64,000 nt of DNA from Diphasiastrum complanatum (Eukaryota; Streptophyta; Lycopodiopsida; Lycopodiales; Lycopodiaceae), in assembly GCA_029204225.1 (NCBI GenBank), contig CM055108.1, positions 48,184,996-48,248,995 of the forward strand, written 5' to 3'. The notes beneath the pieces were generated by a model that had not been told where the DNA came from, did not search any database, and saw only the letters and a program-made list of their open reading frames with translations. Numbering within the stretch: the first letter of the stretch is position 1; each line of letters starts with the position of its first letter. Shown piece by piece: positions 23,640 to 35,945 of this stretch. A program made the position numbers and the translations under genes.

Positions 23640-25847
23640 TGTTAGTTGATGACTCTCAGTGTAGAGTCAACCCCATGGTGTGACACTTAAAAATCCTATT
23701 ATGGCAGCATTGAATACTAACACCCAAGTTAGAGACGCTTGGGAATGGAAGCCAAGAGCGAAACAAAAGTCTTGACCTAGGAGTTCATCCCACCTCTAAG
23801 GTTAGAAGAATTGACCAACCATAAATCTGACCAGTAGTATAGATTACTAATTTACCCAGCCAATAATTCTACAACGTGAGGTAACCAACATTCGTGTTGG
23901 TTTTGCAAATTTAGCACCTGGCGCTTCTGAACTTCATATGATATGTGAAAATTTGAAACCCTGTAAGGAAGTTTGCCCTATGATTTGTGACTGGACTTAA
24001 ATAGCCCAATGGATAAGGCACTGGAACTTTAAATGACGATTGAAAATGAACTAAGCTACTAATTGTGATCTGATTGTGTTACAGTATTATCAAGCCTTGT
24101 ATGCAGGACCTAAGATGCTATTCTTCATGAAGATCTTATGTTGATTGGAACCCTTTTGGGTCGGCCTAGGATGCTATTGGCCGGTCCAGGGGGGTAATCT
24201 GTTGCTGCTTATCTTGAAGACATGTTGTTGTATGGCTTTTGGGTCAGCCTAGGATGCTATTGGCTGGTCCATTGGTCTTTGTGTAACCAGAGATGCTGAG
24301 TTTGAAAAATGGGGACCATTCTTTACCCGTGAAGGTCGCCACTGTTTGCGGAAAAAAAGACCTCTTTTTCAAGCTATTTTCGATGAAAAATTGTCGTCGC
24401 GCGCTATTACGCTGACGCGGAATTGTTAAGAAACGACGCGTAAATGGCCCATAATGGCCGGTTGTACTGCTATTACAATACTGTTCATTTGCTAATTTAC
24501 GTTGTATGAAAATTCCATTTATGCGGCCTATGCCCCTAGTTTCCAGGTTTGCCGAGACTAGGAGTTGCCAAGTATTTTTGTAATACAGTTTTAGTAATTA
24601 AAAACTTGGTCGTGAGCCCATAAAAACTGAAACCGTAAACAGGGCCCAACTTGACTTTAAAATTGCAAGTTGAGACCAAGTTAGGTGTTAAAAACGAATT
24701 TGGGCCAGGGCCATATTTTTAGATGCAATTTTTTGAAAAGTCATAAGGAGGTGCCTCATTTCTTAAAGGGGTGCACCTCCAGCCCATTGAGCCCCTACCT
24801 ATGACTAGGGAGGGGTGTGAGATAGCATTAACATTGTCATCTTCTTGGAGAGAGAGAGAAAGAGAACTTGTGTGGAAAAGCTTGGAGAGAAAGGGAAGGA
24901 GTAGAAGTTGTTTTGCTTGGTGCCTCCCATCTCTTCCACTTCCAATTTGTGCTCAATCCCACAGAGACAAGGAGGAGGAAAGTTGAAGAGGCTGATTTGC
25001 CTGGTGCCTTCCACTCTAACTTATGTGTTTTGCCTTTGCTGCAAACTATTTCTAATTCATTGCTATTGATCTGTTTCTCAGCCTTTAGCATTGTGTTTAT
25101 TTCTTGGATCATTGTTTATTGAATTAGCCCCCTAGCACTGTGAGGATTGTACTTGTATATTTTTGCTATCTCTAACATTTGGTTGCAGATCTTGGAAGGG
25201 TGTAAATTGCACTGGGATTAATCTTGTAGATTGTTGTCATTAATCTTGTGTATGCAAAGCTTGCAATTGTGGAAAGCTTTGTTGTTACATTCACAAGGTT
25301 CTGTGATTTATTTAAAGATTGTTTGTTATCCAAGAAGGCAGTCATTGCCTTGTTTATTGCTCATCACTAAGGCTTTCAAAGCTTTGTCAGTAGTTTTGAG
25401 GGAAGCCCAATGAACAGAGCCTGTTCATTGCTAGTTTTCTGAGAAGTTATTGATCTGTTTGGGATCCAATACCCTGTGGGCCTATCAAAAGCAGAGTAAA
25501 TATCTCTAGTTCTGCTTGAGGCCATTTTTTTTGCCTGTTAAAATTATTGGATATTTCCCTATCTCGTTCATCCTTAAGAAAAAAAACACACGTAGGCATA
25601 GAGTCCTGAGGGCCTGATTGTTTGAAAGAGCTCTGCTTGTTAATGCCTCTAGAAGCCAACTGTGTGCAATTTCTTTTCAAGGAATGAAGAATCTAGTTAC
25701 TTGAAACCCATCATTCTTCTGGAATCTATCTTGCAGTCTATAGAGGTACTTCTTTCCTTCCTGCCAATGGTGAATGCATTCAATGCATTGCTTTCATGTG
25801 CCTTTTGAAGATGGCCTACATATTGTGAGAGTATCAGTCTTTGAAGA
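23640..25847 (+). repeat. Inverted-repeat arm, inner segment: long LTR (family L), right copy
   Basis: Mirror of 19,059-21,138 with high identity by eye. It starts TGTTAGTTGATGAC. It retains a segment (about 24,540-24,735) deleted in the left arm and has a short GA tract where the left arm has 87 CT units. Open frames here are not recognisable genes. Confidence 0.75.
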
Positions 25848-25945
25848 CAACGATGTGTTACTTACTGAGCCACTTTCTGCTCTTCCATCCCACTTCGGAA
25901 TAGTGATTTGAGGAAGACCATCGTTATCTGCTGGGAGGATAAAGA
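25848..25945. other. Spacer unique to right arm
   Basis: About 98 bp joining the two mirrored segments. In the left arm the same place is occupied by the 5.7 kb of 13,388-19,058. The spacer is not visible at either edge of that block. Confidence 0.6.
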
Positions 25946-26938
25946 GTGCACTGTCAGCCCTCTGTGAGATCCACTTGCAATGTGGAATCCCTGCTCTGTG
26001 TGCAGGTTTTGGGATTTGATTGCTATCAAACAGAGAAGTTAACCATACTTCCTATCTAAAAAGGAGCGATGCAATTCGCCTAACCCTGTGCATCGCAGGT
26101 CAAGAAACAGATCCGCTGGCTGCCTTGCAACCTGTTGAGGGCCGTTTAATCTGAGAAAACCCTGCCTGCGGTTTGTTTGTTTGCTATCTGTGGCCCCCTT
26201 CGCTACTTTGCCTGGCCACGCTTCCTACCTAAACGCTGCCTGTCCACGCTCCTTCTACCCTGCTGTGGCCACGCTCTCCTTCCTCTTTCGCAACCCTGCT
26301 CCAGCGACCTCCTTTCTTCCTACGTCTCCTCTATCTGCCTGTGGATTTGCCTGCCATCTCGTGCCCTCTGCCTCGTGGCCTCCCTCTTGCTCGCTGCCTG
26401 CCTACGGTATCAAGCTCCCTCCTCGCTTACTTGCTCGCGACCCTGCCAGAGGCCAATTCTCTCTCTTTTACCAATGGCCTCCTGCGGCCTCTTCCCCTCA
26501 CCTAAGCTTGCGATCCTCCACCTATCCACGCTTCCTAACCTGAGGCCATCCCTACAAATGAAGGACATTTCTTCTTGAGGGAAGAAGAAGACCCGCAATA
26601 GATTATGGTACCCAACTTATTTGACAGCATTCTAAAGAAAATGGAGATACTAAGAAACTAGCTACCTCATCAACGGCCCTTCTTCCAATCCTCTCAAATC
26701 TATGGACCACCCCACTTTTCAATATGGCCATCTCATCTATTCCCTATCGATGGGATTGAGTCCTCTCTAATCCTTGCCTGCGACCAACCCTAACTACCCA
26801 TTGTTGATTAGAAAAGGAAATCATGGGCATTTAGATTATTGTAAGACGGGGCATTCCAAACATCTAGTTTGCAACCCGTTTATTGCTTACTTGAGATATG
26901 CAAATCTCATTCGTGGAGATCTTTAACCTTTAACCTCA
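25946..26938 (+). repeat. Inverted-repeat arm, outer segment (long LTR family L, right copy)
   Basis: Mirror of 12,350-13,387. It contains a C/T-rich region (26,180-26,560) open in the same frame as the left copy. Homology ends at about 26,938. Confidence 0.8.
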
Positions 26939-28039
26939 TCCCTTCGGGGGTGCATTGCCAAGAAAATGGTGTGGTTGGATATTTTGCTATCCTTACAGTG
27001 AGTCAGTGTACTAGGGTTCGCAGATTTAGGATTGATAGCAAGATATTCGTTCCTCATGAGTTGTTTTTTCCAAGACGGTAACCGGTTCTAGAAAATTTTA
27101 TCTTTTTGGTACTGTGGTTGTTGATGACTAGATTATGGAAGCTAAGTTCTCCCAGGTATTAAGTTAAGCTAATTTTTTTCTTTTCTGTTGAATTTCAAGT
27201 TTGGTTAAAATTTGAAATCGATTACTTGTTTGGTTTATTTCTAGTTGATACTAATAATTGGAAATGAGTCAAGTGAACGTTTGAGCAAGATACTCGTCAA
27301 AATTGAGGGTAAAACCATTAAACAATATGAAATGGCCAGATAGAATGAATGATCACATAACTCTTTATCCGATCAGATGGAATATTGTTTGGATACAGTT
27401 TAAGAGTTTCTGGAATCCTATTGGTAGGATTTCCATTCATGTAATTTCATATTCTGAGTTTTGATAGTTTTTGTCAATATTGATGGAGTAATGCCAGACT
27501 AGTCAATAAAACAAGAAAAACAGTCCAATTCTATTGGAAAAATCTTAATAATAGGAATTACATAACTGATTTCATTTCCAATAAAATCCTATGGTGAATT
27601 ATATTCAAAAGATCAGACTAGTACTGTTTCACATACTAGTAAATGATTTTTGATGTATCAGATATTCAGCCCAGGTATAGGACAAAAATGAAATTGTTTT
27701 AGACATTTTCCTACAGTAATTAATTTTTAAACATTTACTAATGTCGTTATGTCTTCTTGGTACCTTAGCTGAAATAGATTTTTAGGGAATTAAAAATTCT
27801 AAGGAGGAAAGAAGAGTAGGCATCAGAGGTGGTAAGTGTGATCGAGAAATGTATTTCGCAGTTAGGATTCTAGGTAAATCCCAGTAAATAATTGCTTAAT
27901 ACCGATTATTAATTTCCTGGATAGAATTCATTTAGTTGGATTCATAATAGATATCTTTGTAACCATTGAGTTATCCAAATTTTTGGATGTTATTTGTGAT
28001 GTTAGAAGTGGAATTTGAGATGTGGATTACATTGGATTT

Positions 28040-28042
<3 letters not shown>
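26939..28042. other. No gene seen
   Basis: AT-rich DNA without coding motifs. Confidence 0.4.

Positions 28043-28080
<38 letters not shown>
28043..28080. repeat. (GA)n microsatellite, about 18 units
   Basis: A simple dinucleotide run followed by a looser purine-rich stretch to about 28,115. Confidence 0.95.
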
Positions 28081-28081
<1 letters not shown>

Positions 28082-28115
28082 AGAGCAAGAGGAAGAGAAA
28101 TAGAGTGAGAGAGGA

Positions 28116-29873
28116 AGTTAACTCATTTGCTCATTGTGCATGTTAATAGAGAAATATCAACAAATGAAACCAAAAACATGTAAGCTAGAACGCAAAGCAA
28201 CACACAAAGAGCATTAGCAAGTATTGAATAGCAAATGAGGAAGTTTCTCTCCAAAATGGTAGAGTTTCCTCCTTCTCATTAAGCATGAACATATGACACA
28301 AATGGTGTCCTTTTATGGATGGGGAAGGCCCTTGCCCCTTTCTCCTATTGGCTATTCCAAGGAAGGTGGGATTGAAATCCACACCCTTCATCAAAAGCAC
28401 AAACTACTCAATGGTGGAGAGAGAAATACACTTCACCTACCACCAATTGACTTTGACTAATTAATCAAACTTAGGAACTTAAATTTTAAGCTTAACTTTG
28501 GCCTTCTACTATTATTTTTAATTACATGGCCCAAAGTCAAGTTTATGCCCAAATTATTTATTTATAGGTGCTCATTGGGCCATCGGCTTATACACGCAAG
28601 ATGCCACGACCATCACAACTATTTCTACCAACTCGACTTTTTATTTATTTACATCATGTTGGGAATACCCCTAACACGACCCACGGCCTGAAGTAGCGCC
28701 GGTCCCTCGGCACTCTGCCAAGTTAGTATAGCGTCTTCTTTGTGCGCCTTTGGTGGATGAGATAGGTGGCGATGTCTTCGATGAAAGTTATTCTGTTGGT
28801 ATTTTTCAAGTCCTTTGGAGTGAAAAGGGACTTGTTGACTCTTGTTAACCAGCATTGGTCGACCCAGACTTGGAATCTCTACGTCTATGGATCGCCAATG
28901 AGTGCCGCTCGATAGTAGATGCGTTCCACGGGTAATTGATTTTCAATCTTTTCGGAGGCCAGTGCTTTATTCAGATAAACAAATATTGAAGCAAAAAATT
29001 TGTCCCATTTAGTCTCAATGCCCATCAATATTCTAAGTCTCGGACATAAGTGGCGGCCGCGTGGACTCTTGGATCAAGACAATTGAGATAATTTCTGAAA
29101 AACTGGACTAGAGTGCTTATGGCATCTACATCCATGTTCCATTCGTGCTTTGAAGGAATTCTTGGCCAATTTCATTTATGGAGCGTGATCTGGTCCAAGA
29201 AAGTGCCGCATTCTGTCCATTTGGATCGTCACATGTAGCGGAGAAAATGCACATTAACCCTTAATTGGCGTGGACTTGTCACATAGGCCTCGATGGCCAC
29301 AAGATCTCTCTTGAAGAGCTTTTGGGGCCACTTTGGTTGTGATTGGAGTGTTGGAAGAGCTTTCAGCTCGTTGCCTTTGATTGTTTGACTAGAAAAGGAT
29401 AACTGTTAACCACCTCATGAGGACTCGTGGAGATGTTTGGCTAAGAATTTGTTGATTTTCTCCTCCATGGACTTTGGTCGACGAAAAGCTCAGCTGGTAG
29501 ATATAGATCTCGAGCCTTGAGGCCTAGCGCTCCCCTCGGCTTTGGCTCATATCTGTTTCCTTGGCTCAGGTCTTGGACATTGGCATCAACGACATCTGAG
29601 CCTTGGTCCTAAACGTTCAGTCCTTCTGCCTGTTTGCCCTTGTCCTGATTGGAGCTTGACATGGCAGTGTCTTTCACTAGTGGCGGTGGAATCACCACAA
29701 GGGCTGGTTGAGGCTATTCCATGTGCCTTTGGCACACATTCTTTAGCTGTGCTAACTCTTATATTGCTCCGCGTCAGTAATTGTCGAACTCAGTCTGGTA
29801 CTTGGCGAATGTGTCGTTGTACACCTGCACATGCTTCGTGAGTGTTGGAGGTTTTGCGGATCCTGTAGAACAG
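28116..29873 (-). other. Unassigned; possible decayed coding DNA on the - strand
   Basis: Between about 28,640 and 29,480 the - strand has several broken frames with protein-like composition (for example QPKWPQKLFKRDLVAIEAYV near 29,300). They look like retroelement protein remains, but no motif fixes the family. The rest shows nothing. Confidence 0.2.
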
Positions 29874-30804
29874 CTGATCAGACAGATCTTAATTCTACTA
29901 ACAAAGTGCGTAGTTTACTTGACAAGGGATGAGAAATAAAAGAACGCGAACTCAAAACATTCCTATTCGTGACCAACTCGAAATATTCGAAAAGGATTCG
30001 GGAAATTTATCTTGTAGTTAACTCGAAAGATTCACGAAAGTTTCGCAAAACGGTTTCTTGTAGAAGCTCGTAGCTTTCTTGTTGAAGCTCGAAAGATTCG
30101 TGAATAGGATCTTGTCGCAAAATATGATGTTTCTTATTCAAACTTTAGATGTCGCAAAATTGTCCTAAACAATTCGCAAAATCTTCTGGATTCTTCTTCA
30201 AACTCAGCTGTCGCGAATAGTTCACGAAATATTCTGAATTTTTTTTTCAAGCTCAAAGATTGTCATCTGTCACGAACAATTTGCGAAAGATAAAAATATC
30301 ATGAAGAGACAAGTGTCACAAAATAATTTGCGAAACATGGAGCTGTGACGAAGAGATGGACTATCGGGAATAATTCGCAAACAAAATTTATTCGACCTTG
30401 GAAACAGAGCGTCTATTTGAATATCAACCATCGCAAACGGTTAGATATCTATTGTTACAGCATTAAAAGGCCAAAAGACCTGTCTTGTAACAATATAAAT
30501 ACATGTGCACTACTCGTTGTAACTCACTCAATCAGAGACACAACAGCGAGATAAGACAGCAAGAGATGTACATTGATGATTCAGATTCAGAGTTATAAAA
30601 ATTCGTTTTTGATCAATAGTTTCTTATTGTCTAAAATTGTCTAAAGTTGTCTCTTACTTCCACACGCATATTCAATCAAAACAAAAACTGTTCTATCAGT
30701 ATATAGATAAGATATAGACCCAATTGAAGATGCTGATACTAGTTTGATTTATTCAAACTTTCATTGTGTTCTCTGTGGAAGAATAATTACTATTTTTCCT
30801 ACTG
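29874..30804 (+). mobile_element. Copia 5' LTR (element M, approximate start)
   Basis: Sequence before the primer-binding array at 30,805. It holds many degenerate TTCGCRAA / TCGAAAGATTC units (29,970-30,380) and a TATAAATA box near 30,495. The start TG at about 29,874 is a guess. Confidence 0.5.
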
Positions 30805-30916
30805 TGGTATCAGAGCTTATGGGATTAAATCTGATACAGTGGTATCAGAGCTATAGATTCAAAGCTGATACAGTGATATCAAAATAAATCAGAGTCGATA
30901 CAATAGTATCTTCGCA
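30805..30916 (+). other. Tandem primer-binding-site array (element M)
   Basis: TGGTATCAGAGC occurs at 30,805 and 30,840. Degenerate versions follow at 30,874 (TGATATCAAAAT) and about 30,905 (TAGTATCTTCGC), a period of about 31-35 bp. Each perfect copy matches the 3' end of initiator tRNA-Met. Confidence 0.75.
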
Positions 30917-30981
30917 CCTCTCTCAGCATTCTTTATACATCCATCAACAAGCCGCTATATGGAGTGATTCAAAAATAAAAG

Positions 30982-31549
30982 ATGTCGTCGATCATCAATA
31001 TTCAGGCTAAGATCACTATGATTTTGGATCAAAAAGGTTCAAACTACTTCATTTGAAAATCAAAAACTTCACTCTTATTGAAGGGCGAAGGTCTATGGCA
31101 ATGGGTAGAACCAATAGACGAGAAGCCAGTAGCTAGTCCTGGCAAAGACCTTAGAGAATGGAGTTTAAAAAATGACAAAGCTATAGCAATTATTGTGTCT
31201 TCAGTGCATGACAATATAATGCCAGATCTTACATCAATTTCAAATGCAAAAGATTTGTGGAAAGAATTGCAAACCAAGAATGAGACTTGATCTCATAATC
31301 AAATCATGTTCTTGGAAGACCAATTAACTTACCTACAGTGGGCATATTCGTGCGAAAGATAACATGCCTATTTATTTCCTTCTAGAATTCTGGTGCAGAA
31401 AATACAATTTCAAAGAAAAAATAACCCTTCGAGCCCTACCTAGGTCATTCCACACAACAAGAACCTTATTGGCGAAAGATGCGACAATGACACTTCAAAA
31501 GGCAATAGACGGAGTTAAAGAGGAAGTAGAACCTCGTGTACGCTATTGA
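30982..31549 (+). pseudogene. Copia gag remnant (element M)
   Basis: ATG at 30,982. The frame has early stops (first near 31,052) but reads LREWSLKNDKAIAIIVSS, AKDLWKELQTK, QIMFLEDQLTYLQW and FHTTRTLLAKDATM. These parallel the gag at 59,499-60,128, so it belongs to the same Copia lineage as element F. It ends where - strand LTR sequence begins. Confidence 0.75.
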
Positions 31550-32587
31550 TGCTAAATAAATGCACTCAAAAAATGCAAAATTCTAGCCAAAACTCTGGTG
31601 ACAAATTGATAAAATTAAATCATGAACGATTCATCAATCAGCCCATGTAACACAACAAAACGAAACAAGACAAAATTTGAAAGAAAATGAAACGAAGCGA
31701 AGCGAGGCGAAACTTGAATGAGCTCTGACGTTGATTGATGTTGAAAGCAAAAAGATCGCAAAACAAAACAAAATGAAATAATTCGCGACAAAATCAATCA
31801 AGCTCTGTAACGAGACGAGACGAGACGAAATGAAATAGGATGAAACGAAACGAAACGAAATGAAACCTAAGTGAGCCTCTAAAATTTGATTTATCCTTAT
31901 AGCTAGGTGATCACAAAGCGAAGCAAAGCGAATCACAAAGCAAAAGGATTTGTGAACAAGATCAGTTCATCAAGAAATTCAGATATGATCGTTAGTCACT
32001 GCCGACTATATCACTCCTACAATCTTTCAGAGAGTAGTTAGACACTGTTGATCTACGTTAACAAATTAATATAGCATTCAATAATATCAAACCAATGTGC
32101 GGAATTGAATGAACAAGAGAATCAGACACACGAATAGCAGCAGACGAATTTACATTTAAGATCATACAGTCATACAGATTAATAATGTGCATAACATCTA
32201 CAATATCATCTATTGATTTTTTTTATTCTTCAAACACTCCATGACAGATCCACGCAGTGCGTTGGCATGAGAGAAATACGGTTCTCTCACGAATTCATGT
32301 CTCGCTTACTAGCGGACTTGCTGGATTTACAGATCCTATTACAGAATTGTCTCGCACGCAGACGGACTTGTATTCTATATTTTTTTTCTTCGGATTCTTG
32401 TCTTGCTTACTAGCATTCGACTTACTGTATTATTCATCAACCAGAAAGCATATAGTTCACGAACAATTTTGGGTCGCATCTTGTAACTTACAAATTAGAA
32501 AGATTAAACATCTACAACTAATTTGCAAATTACAAGAGTGGCAGATTAGCCATGATCTAGAACACTTATGATGATGTCATGATATCA
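31550..32587 (-). mobile_element. Copia 3' LTR (element B, approximate)
   Basis: About 31,975-32,587 matches the LTR of element F (60,530-61,112). Shared pieces include CCACRCAGTGCGTTGG, GGTTCTCTCAC and TTACAAGAGTGGCAGATTAG. The LTR would start (on -) at TGAT, 32,587. The lower end is unclear. Confidence 0.65.
31660..31940. repeat. Degenerate pentanucleotide repeat region (GAAAC / GACGA type)
   Basis: Runs such as CGAAACGAAACGAAATGAAAC and ACGAGACGAGACGAGACGAA. Long - strand frames over it (Phe/Ser-rich) are repeat artefacts. Confidence 0.75.
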
Positions 32588-34262
32588 GATCAAATATCTG
32601 TACTCCATGGTACTTGGCTTATCTTCTTGGCTGTTTTGGGGGCACGATTGATTTCATGTCGTGTCGTGTTGTCTTTTGTTAAAGGTTCAAAATTGAAAGC
32701 TAGCAAAGCTTTGGCATTAGAAACAAAATATTTTTTCAACTCCCTCTCAAAGCATGATAGCTTGACGACCCCAAGGCTACTCCTTTGTTTCTCGAATAGA
32801 CCTTTGTCTAGGGCCTTTGTGAAAATGTCAGCAACTATGTCTTTCGTTCCAATGAAAGTGGTCTGCAACATCTTCTTGCCAATCAGATTCCTGATCAAGT
32901 GGTACTTGATCGCAATGTGATTCATCCTTAAGTGAAACACAAGGTCTTTCGTCAGATGTATTGCAAATGTGTTGTCCGTTTGCAAGACCAGAGGTTTGTT
33001 GTTTGTTTCGCCCAATTCGTCCAAGAACTATTTGAGCCAAATTATCTCATTGGCCATCTTTGCTGCTGCGACATACTCTGCTTTGCAGGATGACTGAGCC
33101 ACAACGGTCTACTTCTTGCTGACCCAGAGAATTGCTTCTCCTGACGTGATGATGCATCCTCCCGAGACACTTTTACAGTCGTCGTTGAGGGTTGCCCAAC
33201 TAGCATCATTGTAGAAAATCATCTAGAACCCTGCATCATGATAATAACACAAACTATAATCTCTTGTTAATTGAAGATATTGCAAAATTCGTTTTACAAT
33301 CTTCCAATGTGTCGAGCTGGATTCATGCAGAATTTGAACACTGCATAAGAAATGTCAAGACGTGTGTTGTCTGCAAGGTACATTAGTGATCCTATCAGTT
33401 TCTTGTAAGGTGTGAGTTGCATCAATTCTCTCTCTTCTGTAGTCCTCGAACAATTTTCGTTCGTCAACACCGTTCCTACAAGCATTGGAGTATTCGCTCC
33501 TTTGTAATTCAGCATCCCGAAATCCTCTAGGATTTTCTGGGTGTATCTGGACTGATGAAGGTACAACTTACCTCCCTCATAGTTCCTATCAATTTTCAAG
33601 CCCAGGTAACACCTGGCTTCTCCCAGATCCACAATTTCAAAATGTTTCGAGATGTCATCCTTCACTTTAACAATCAGCTTCTCACTCTTGCAAAGTATCA
33701 GAGTGTCATCCACATACAAAACCACAATAATAATCTTTCCATCTGTAATTCTTACATACACATTAGAATCAGCCATCAATGGCTTGAATTCCAATGATTT
33801 CAGGGCTTGATCTTTCTTTTTGTACCATTGCTGAGTTGACTTCTTCAGACCATAGATACTCCTATGCATTCTGCATGCATAATCAAGAAGTGAATTCGAG
33901 ACATAACCTGGAGGTTGATCCATGTAGACCTCTTCATCTAACTCACCATGCAAGAAGGTTGTCTTCTCGTCCACAATGTGGATCTTGAGGTCATAAGCAA
34001 CCGCGTATGCAAATAACAAACGTAGGGACACGACAAGAGAAAAGGTTTCAGAATAATCAATACCATATCTCAGAGAGAATCCCTTCGCTACCAGTCTTGC
34101 CTTATATTTTGAGACATCCCCATTTGGTCCATACTTTAGCAGATCTATTCTTTTATTCTACAACACCATTGTGTTGTGGTGTGTAAGCTGCAGTCCTTCT
34201 GTGAATGATACCATGATCATTACAGAAGTTAGTGAAGCGATTTGTGAAAAATTGCCTACATT
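32588..34262 (-). pseudogene. Copia pol remnant: integrase end, reverse transcriptase, RNase H (element B)
   Basis: On -, from 34,262: RRTAAYTPQHNGV of the integrase core, fused after a deletion to the RT start (KARLVAKGFSLRYGIDYSET). RT follows at 34,031-33,294 with FLHGELDEEVYMDQPPGY, SIYGLKKS, VVLYVDDTLILC and VDLGEARCYLGL. RNase H and its C-terminus follow at 33,024-32,690 (LQTDNTFAIHL, VADIFTKALDK). The integrase C-terminal region is missing and stops break RNase H. Closest relative in the window is element F. Confidence 0.88.
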
Positions 34263-34269
34263 GGCAAAT

Positions 34270-34945
34270 CTAGCCATGTAGAATATTGTACATTTTGTCA
34301 ATGTTGTTTGTTGGTTACTTGAATGGCCAAAGTGCCACTTGTACGTACACACCTAAAGTAGGTTACCACGAGTCAAGAGGAGTGGTTGTGTCCATTTGGT
34401 AGTGATTCCTACTTTGTAGGATCTATACCATGATTTATGATGAGATTTGTACCTACCATGCACCTACCAAGCATGACTCTTGGATCTAGGCTAGGGTTTT
34501 CACATTAGAGCAAGAAAGTGGAGTCTACTTCCTTATTACATGCTGTATTTTCACCTAACTTAGCAAAGGAAGTGTGTTTTACTATGTATTCCCATTTTCC
34601 ATAGTGAGAAGATAGAAACTTTTTGGAGCCTCAAGGAGAAACTCAAGTTTCCTCTCATTGTATGGTGATTACTCTTGATTTTCAATGAAACCCAGCTTTG
34701 GCACTTTGTAAACACTGTCTATAGGCCGTACTACAGCCTTATTTCCACACGTGTGGAGTTGGATTATACTAATTGATCAATGCTTTGATTTTCTCTACTT
34801 GTTTCCTATCAAGCTGCTAAACTAGATCTTGTTTTCTGATGACTAGTTTCTGATAGATTGTTTAACAAGCATACAATCACCTTGTGGATCATTCAAAGAT
34901 CCATTTATGGTCCTTAGTACTATACTTTTCACATGGTATCAGAGC
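34270..34945 (+). mobile_element. Copia 5' LTR and primer-binding site (element C, start approximate)
   Basis: The LTR ends in CA at 34,933 and the primer-binding site TGGTATCAGAGC is at 34,934-34,945. CACACGTGTGG occurs in the LTR at 34,746. The LTR start near 34,270 is inferred from the end of element B. Confidence 0.65.
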
Positions 34946-35078
34946 CAAGTACAAGGCCATTGATATGTGTTTGAATCTAATCCAGTTTTAGCAGGTGTTG
35001 GTGCAAAAAGCTAGTATTGGAAGGGCGAGCTGGTATCCAGGTTTTGCCCAAACTTTTTCAGGATCAAAATCCGTACTG

Positions 35079-35090
35079 TTCACACGTGTA
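35079..35090. promoter_or_regulatory. CACACGTGTA box in Copia leader (element C)
   Basis: Located about 145 bp downstream of the primer-binding site, as in elements A, D and K. Confidence 0.45.
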
Positions 35091-35549
35091 GGCATCTCTG
35101 AACCAGCATTTAATAACCCATATTCATTGGATCATAGAAAATTCATCTGGTGTCAATTTGATGTAATTTTTCAGCAAATCCTAGGATAAGCTACCAAGAT
35201 CACTTGCCATTGATTAGTTTTGAATTTGTTTCATGAAAACTAATTAATCTAGGCTGATTTCAGACCTTCTTAAAGTGGAAACCAGGTCTTGAAAGTACAT
35301 CAAAGTGAATGAGAGAGATAGAGTCAGTTTTTGTCCAAGAATAGCCAAGATTGGCAAGATTTGCTTGAGAGTAGTTTTCATCTCATCTTATCTTCATTCC
35401 AGCTTTGTGAGGGAGTGATAGAACTGTGATTACAAATCCATCTGTTGGATTAGAAGTCAACATTTGAGTGAAACACTACAAGTTAGAAACCTTTGTGAGT
35501 TTCAGGTCCAAACGAATCTATATCTTGTGTGTAGAATCTTGCTAGTAAG

Positions 35550-35945
35550 ATGGGATCAGTGGGAGCCTACCTTCTAGAAGCTAGTGAGAGGTTAAATTCT
35601 ACCAATTATGCTTTTTGGAAAGTGAGGATGGAGTCACTAATGGTGCTCCAGGATCTTTATGAGTTTCTAATAGATGATGAAGATGAACCTCTAGGTGCAC
35701 AGGAATTCGTAAGATACAAGAAGAGGTCTAGGCTTGCACTTCACTGTATTAAGATGAATGTAAACAATGATCTTTTAAGGGAAGTATCATCATGTAAGAG
35801 TGCTAAAAAGGCTTGGGAATCTTTAAAATCTATCTATGAGTCTAGTAACACTTCGAGGGTTCTCATGCTTAGAAATTCGATTCTACAAAGCATGAAGAGG
35901 AGTCATGAGAGTGCACAAGATTATGTGCTAAGAATCAAGTCTCTT
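35550..35945 (+). pseudogene. Copia gag, truncated (element C)
   Basis: ATG at 35,550; 132 codons of gag: YLLEASERLNSTNYAFWKVR, LALHCIKMNVNNDLLREV, AKKAWESLKSIYESSNTSR and QDYVLRIKSL. No stop or frameshift until 35,945, where it runs into - strand integrase of element D. The intact reading suggests a relatively young truncation. Confidence 0.88.

Noticed and set aside
26177-26578. Pro/Leu/Ser-rich ORFs as a host gene
   Set aside because: They lie inside a repeated LTR, are C/T-rich and match no family. The conserved frame is kept as a low-interest finding.
34158-34352. Separate - strand gene of 64 codons
   Set aside because: It is an out-of-frame reading of Copia integrase (TPQHNGV region) running into the adjoining LTR.
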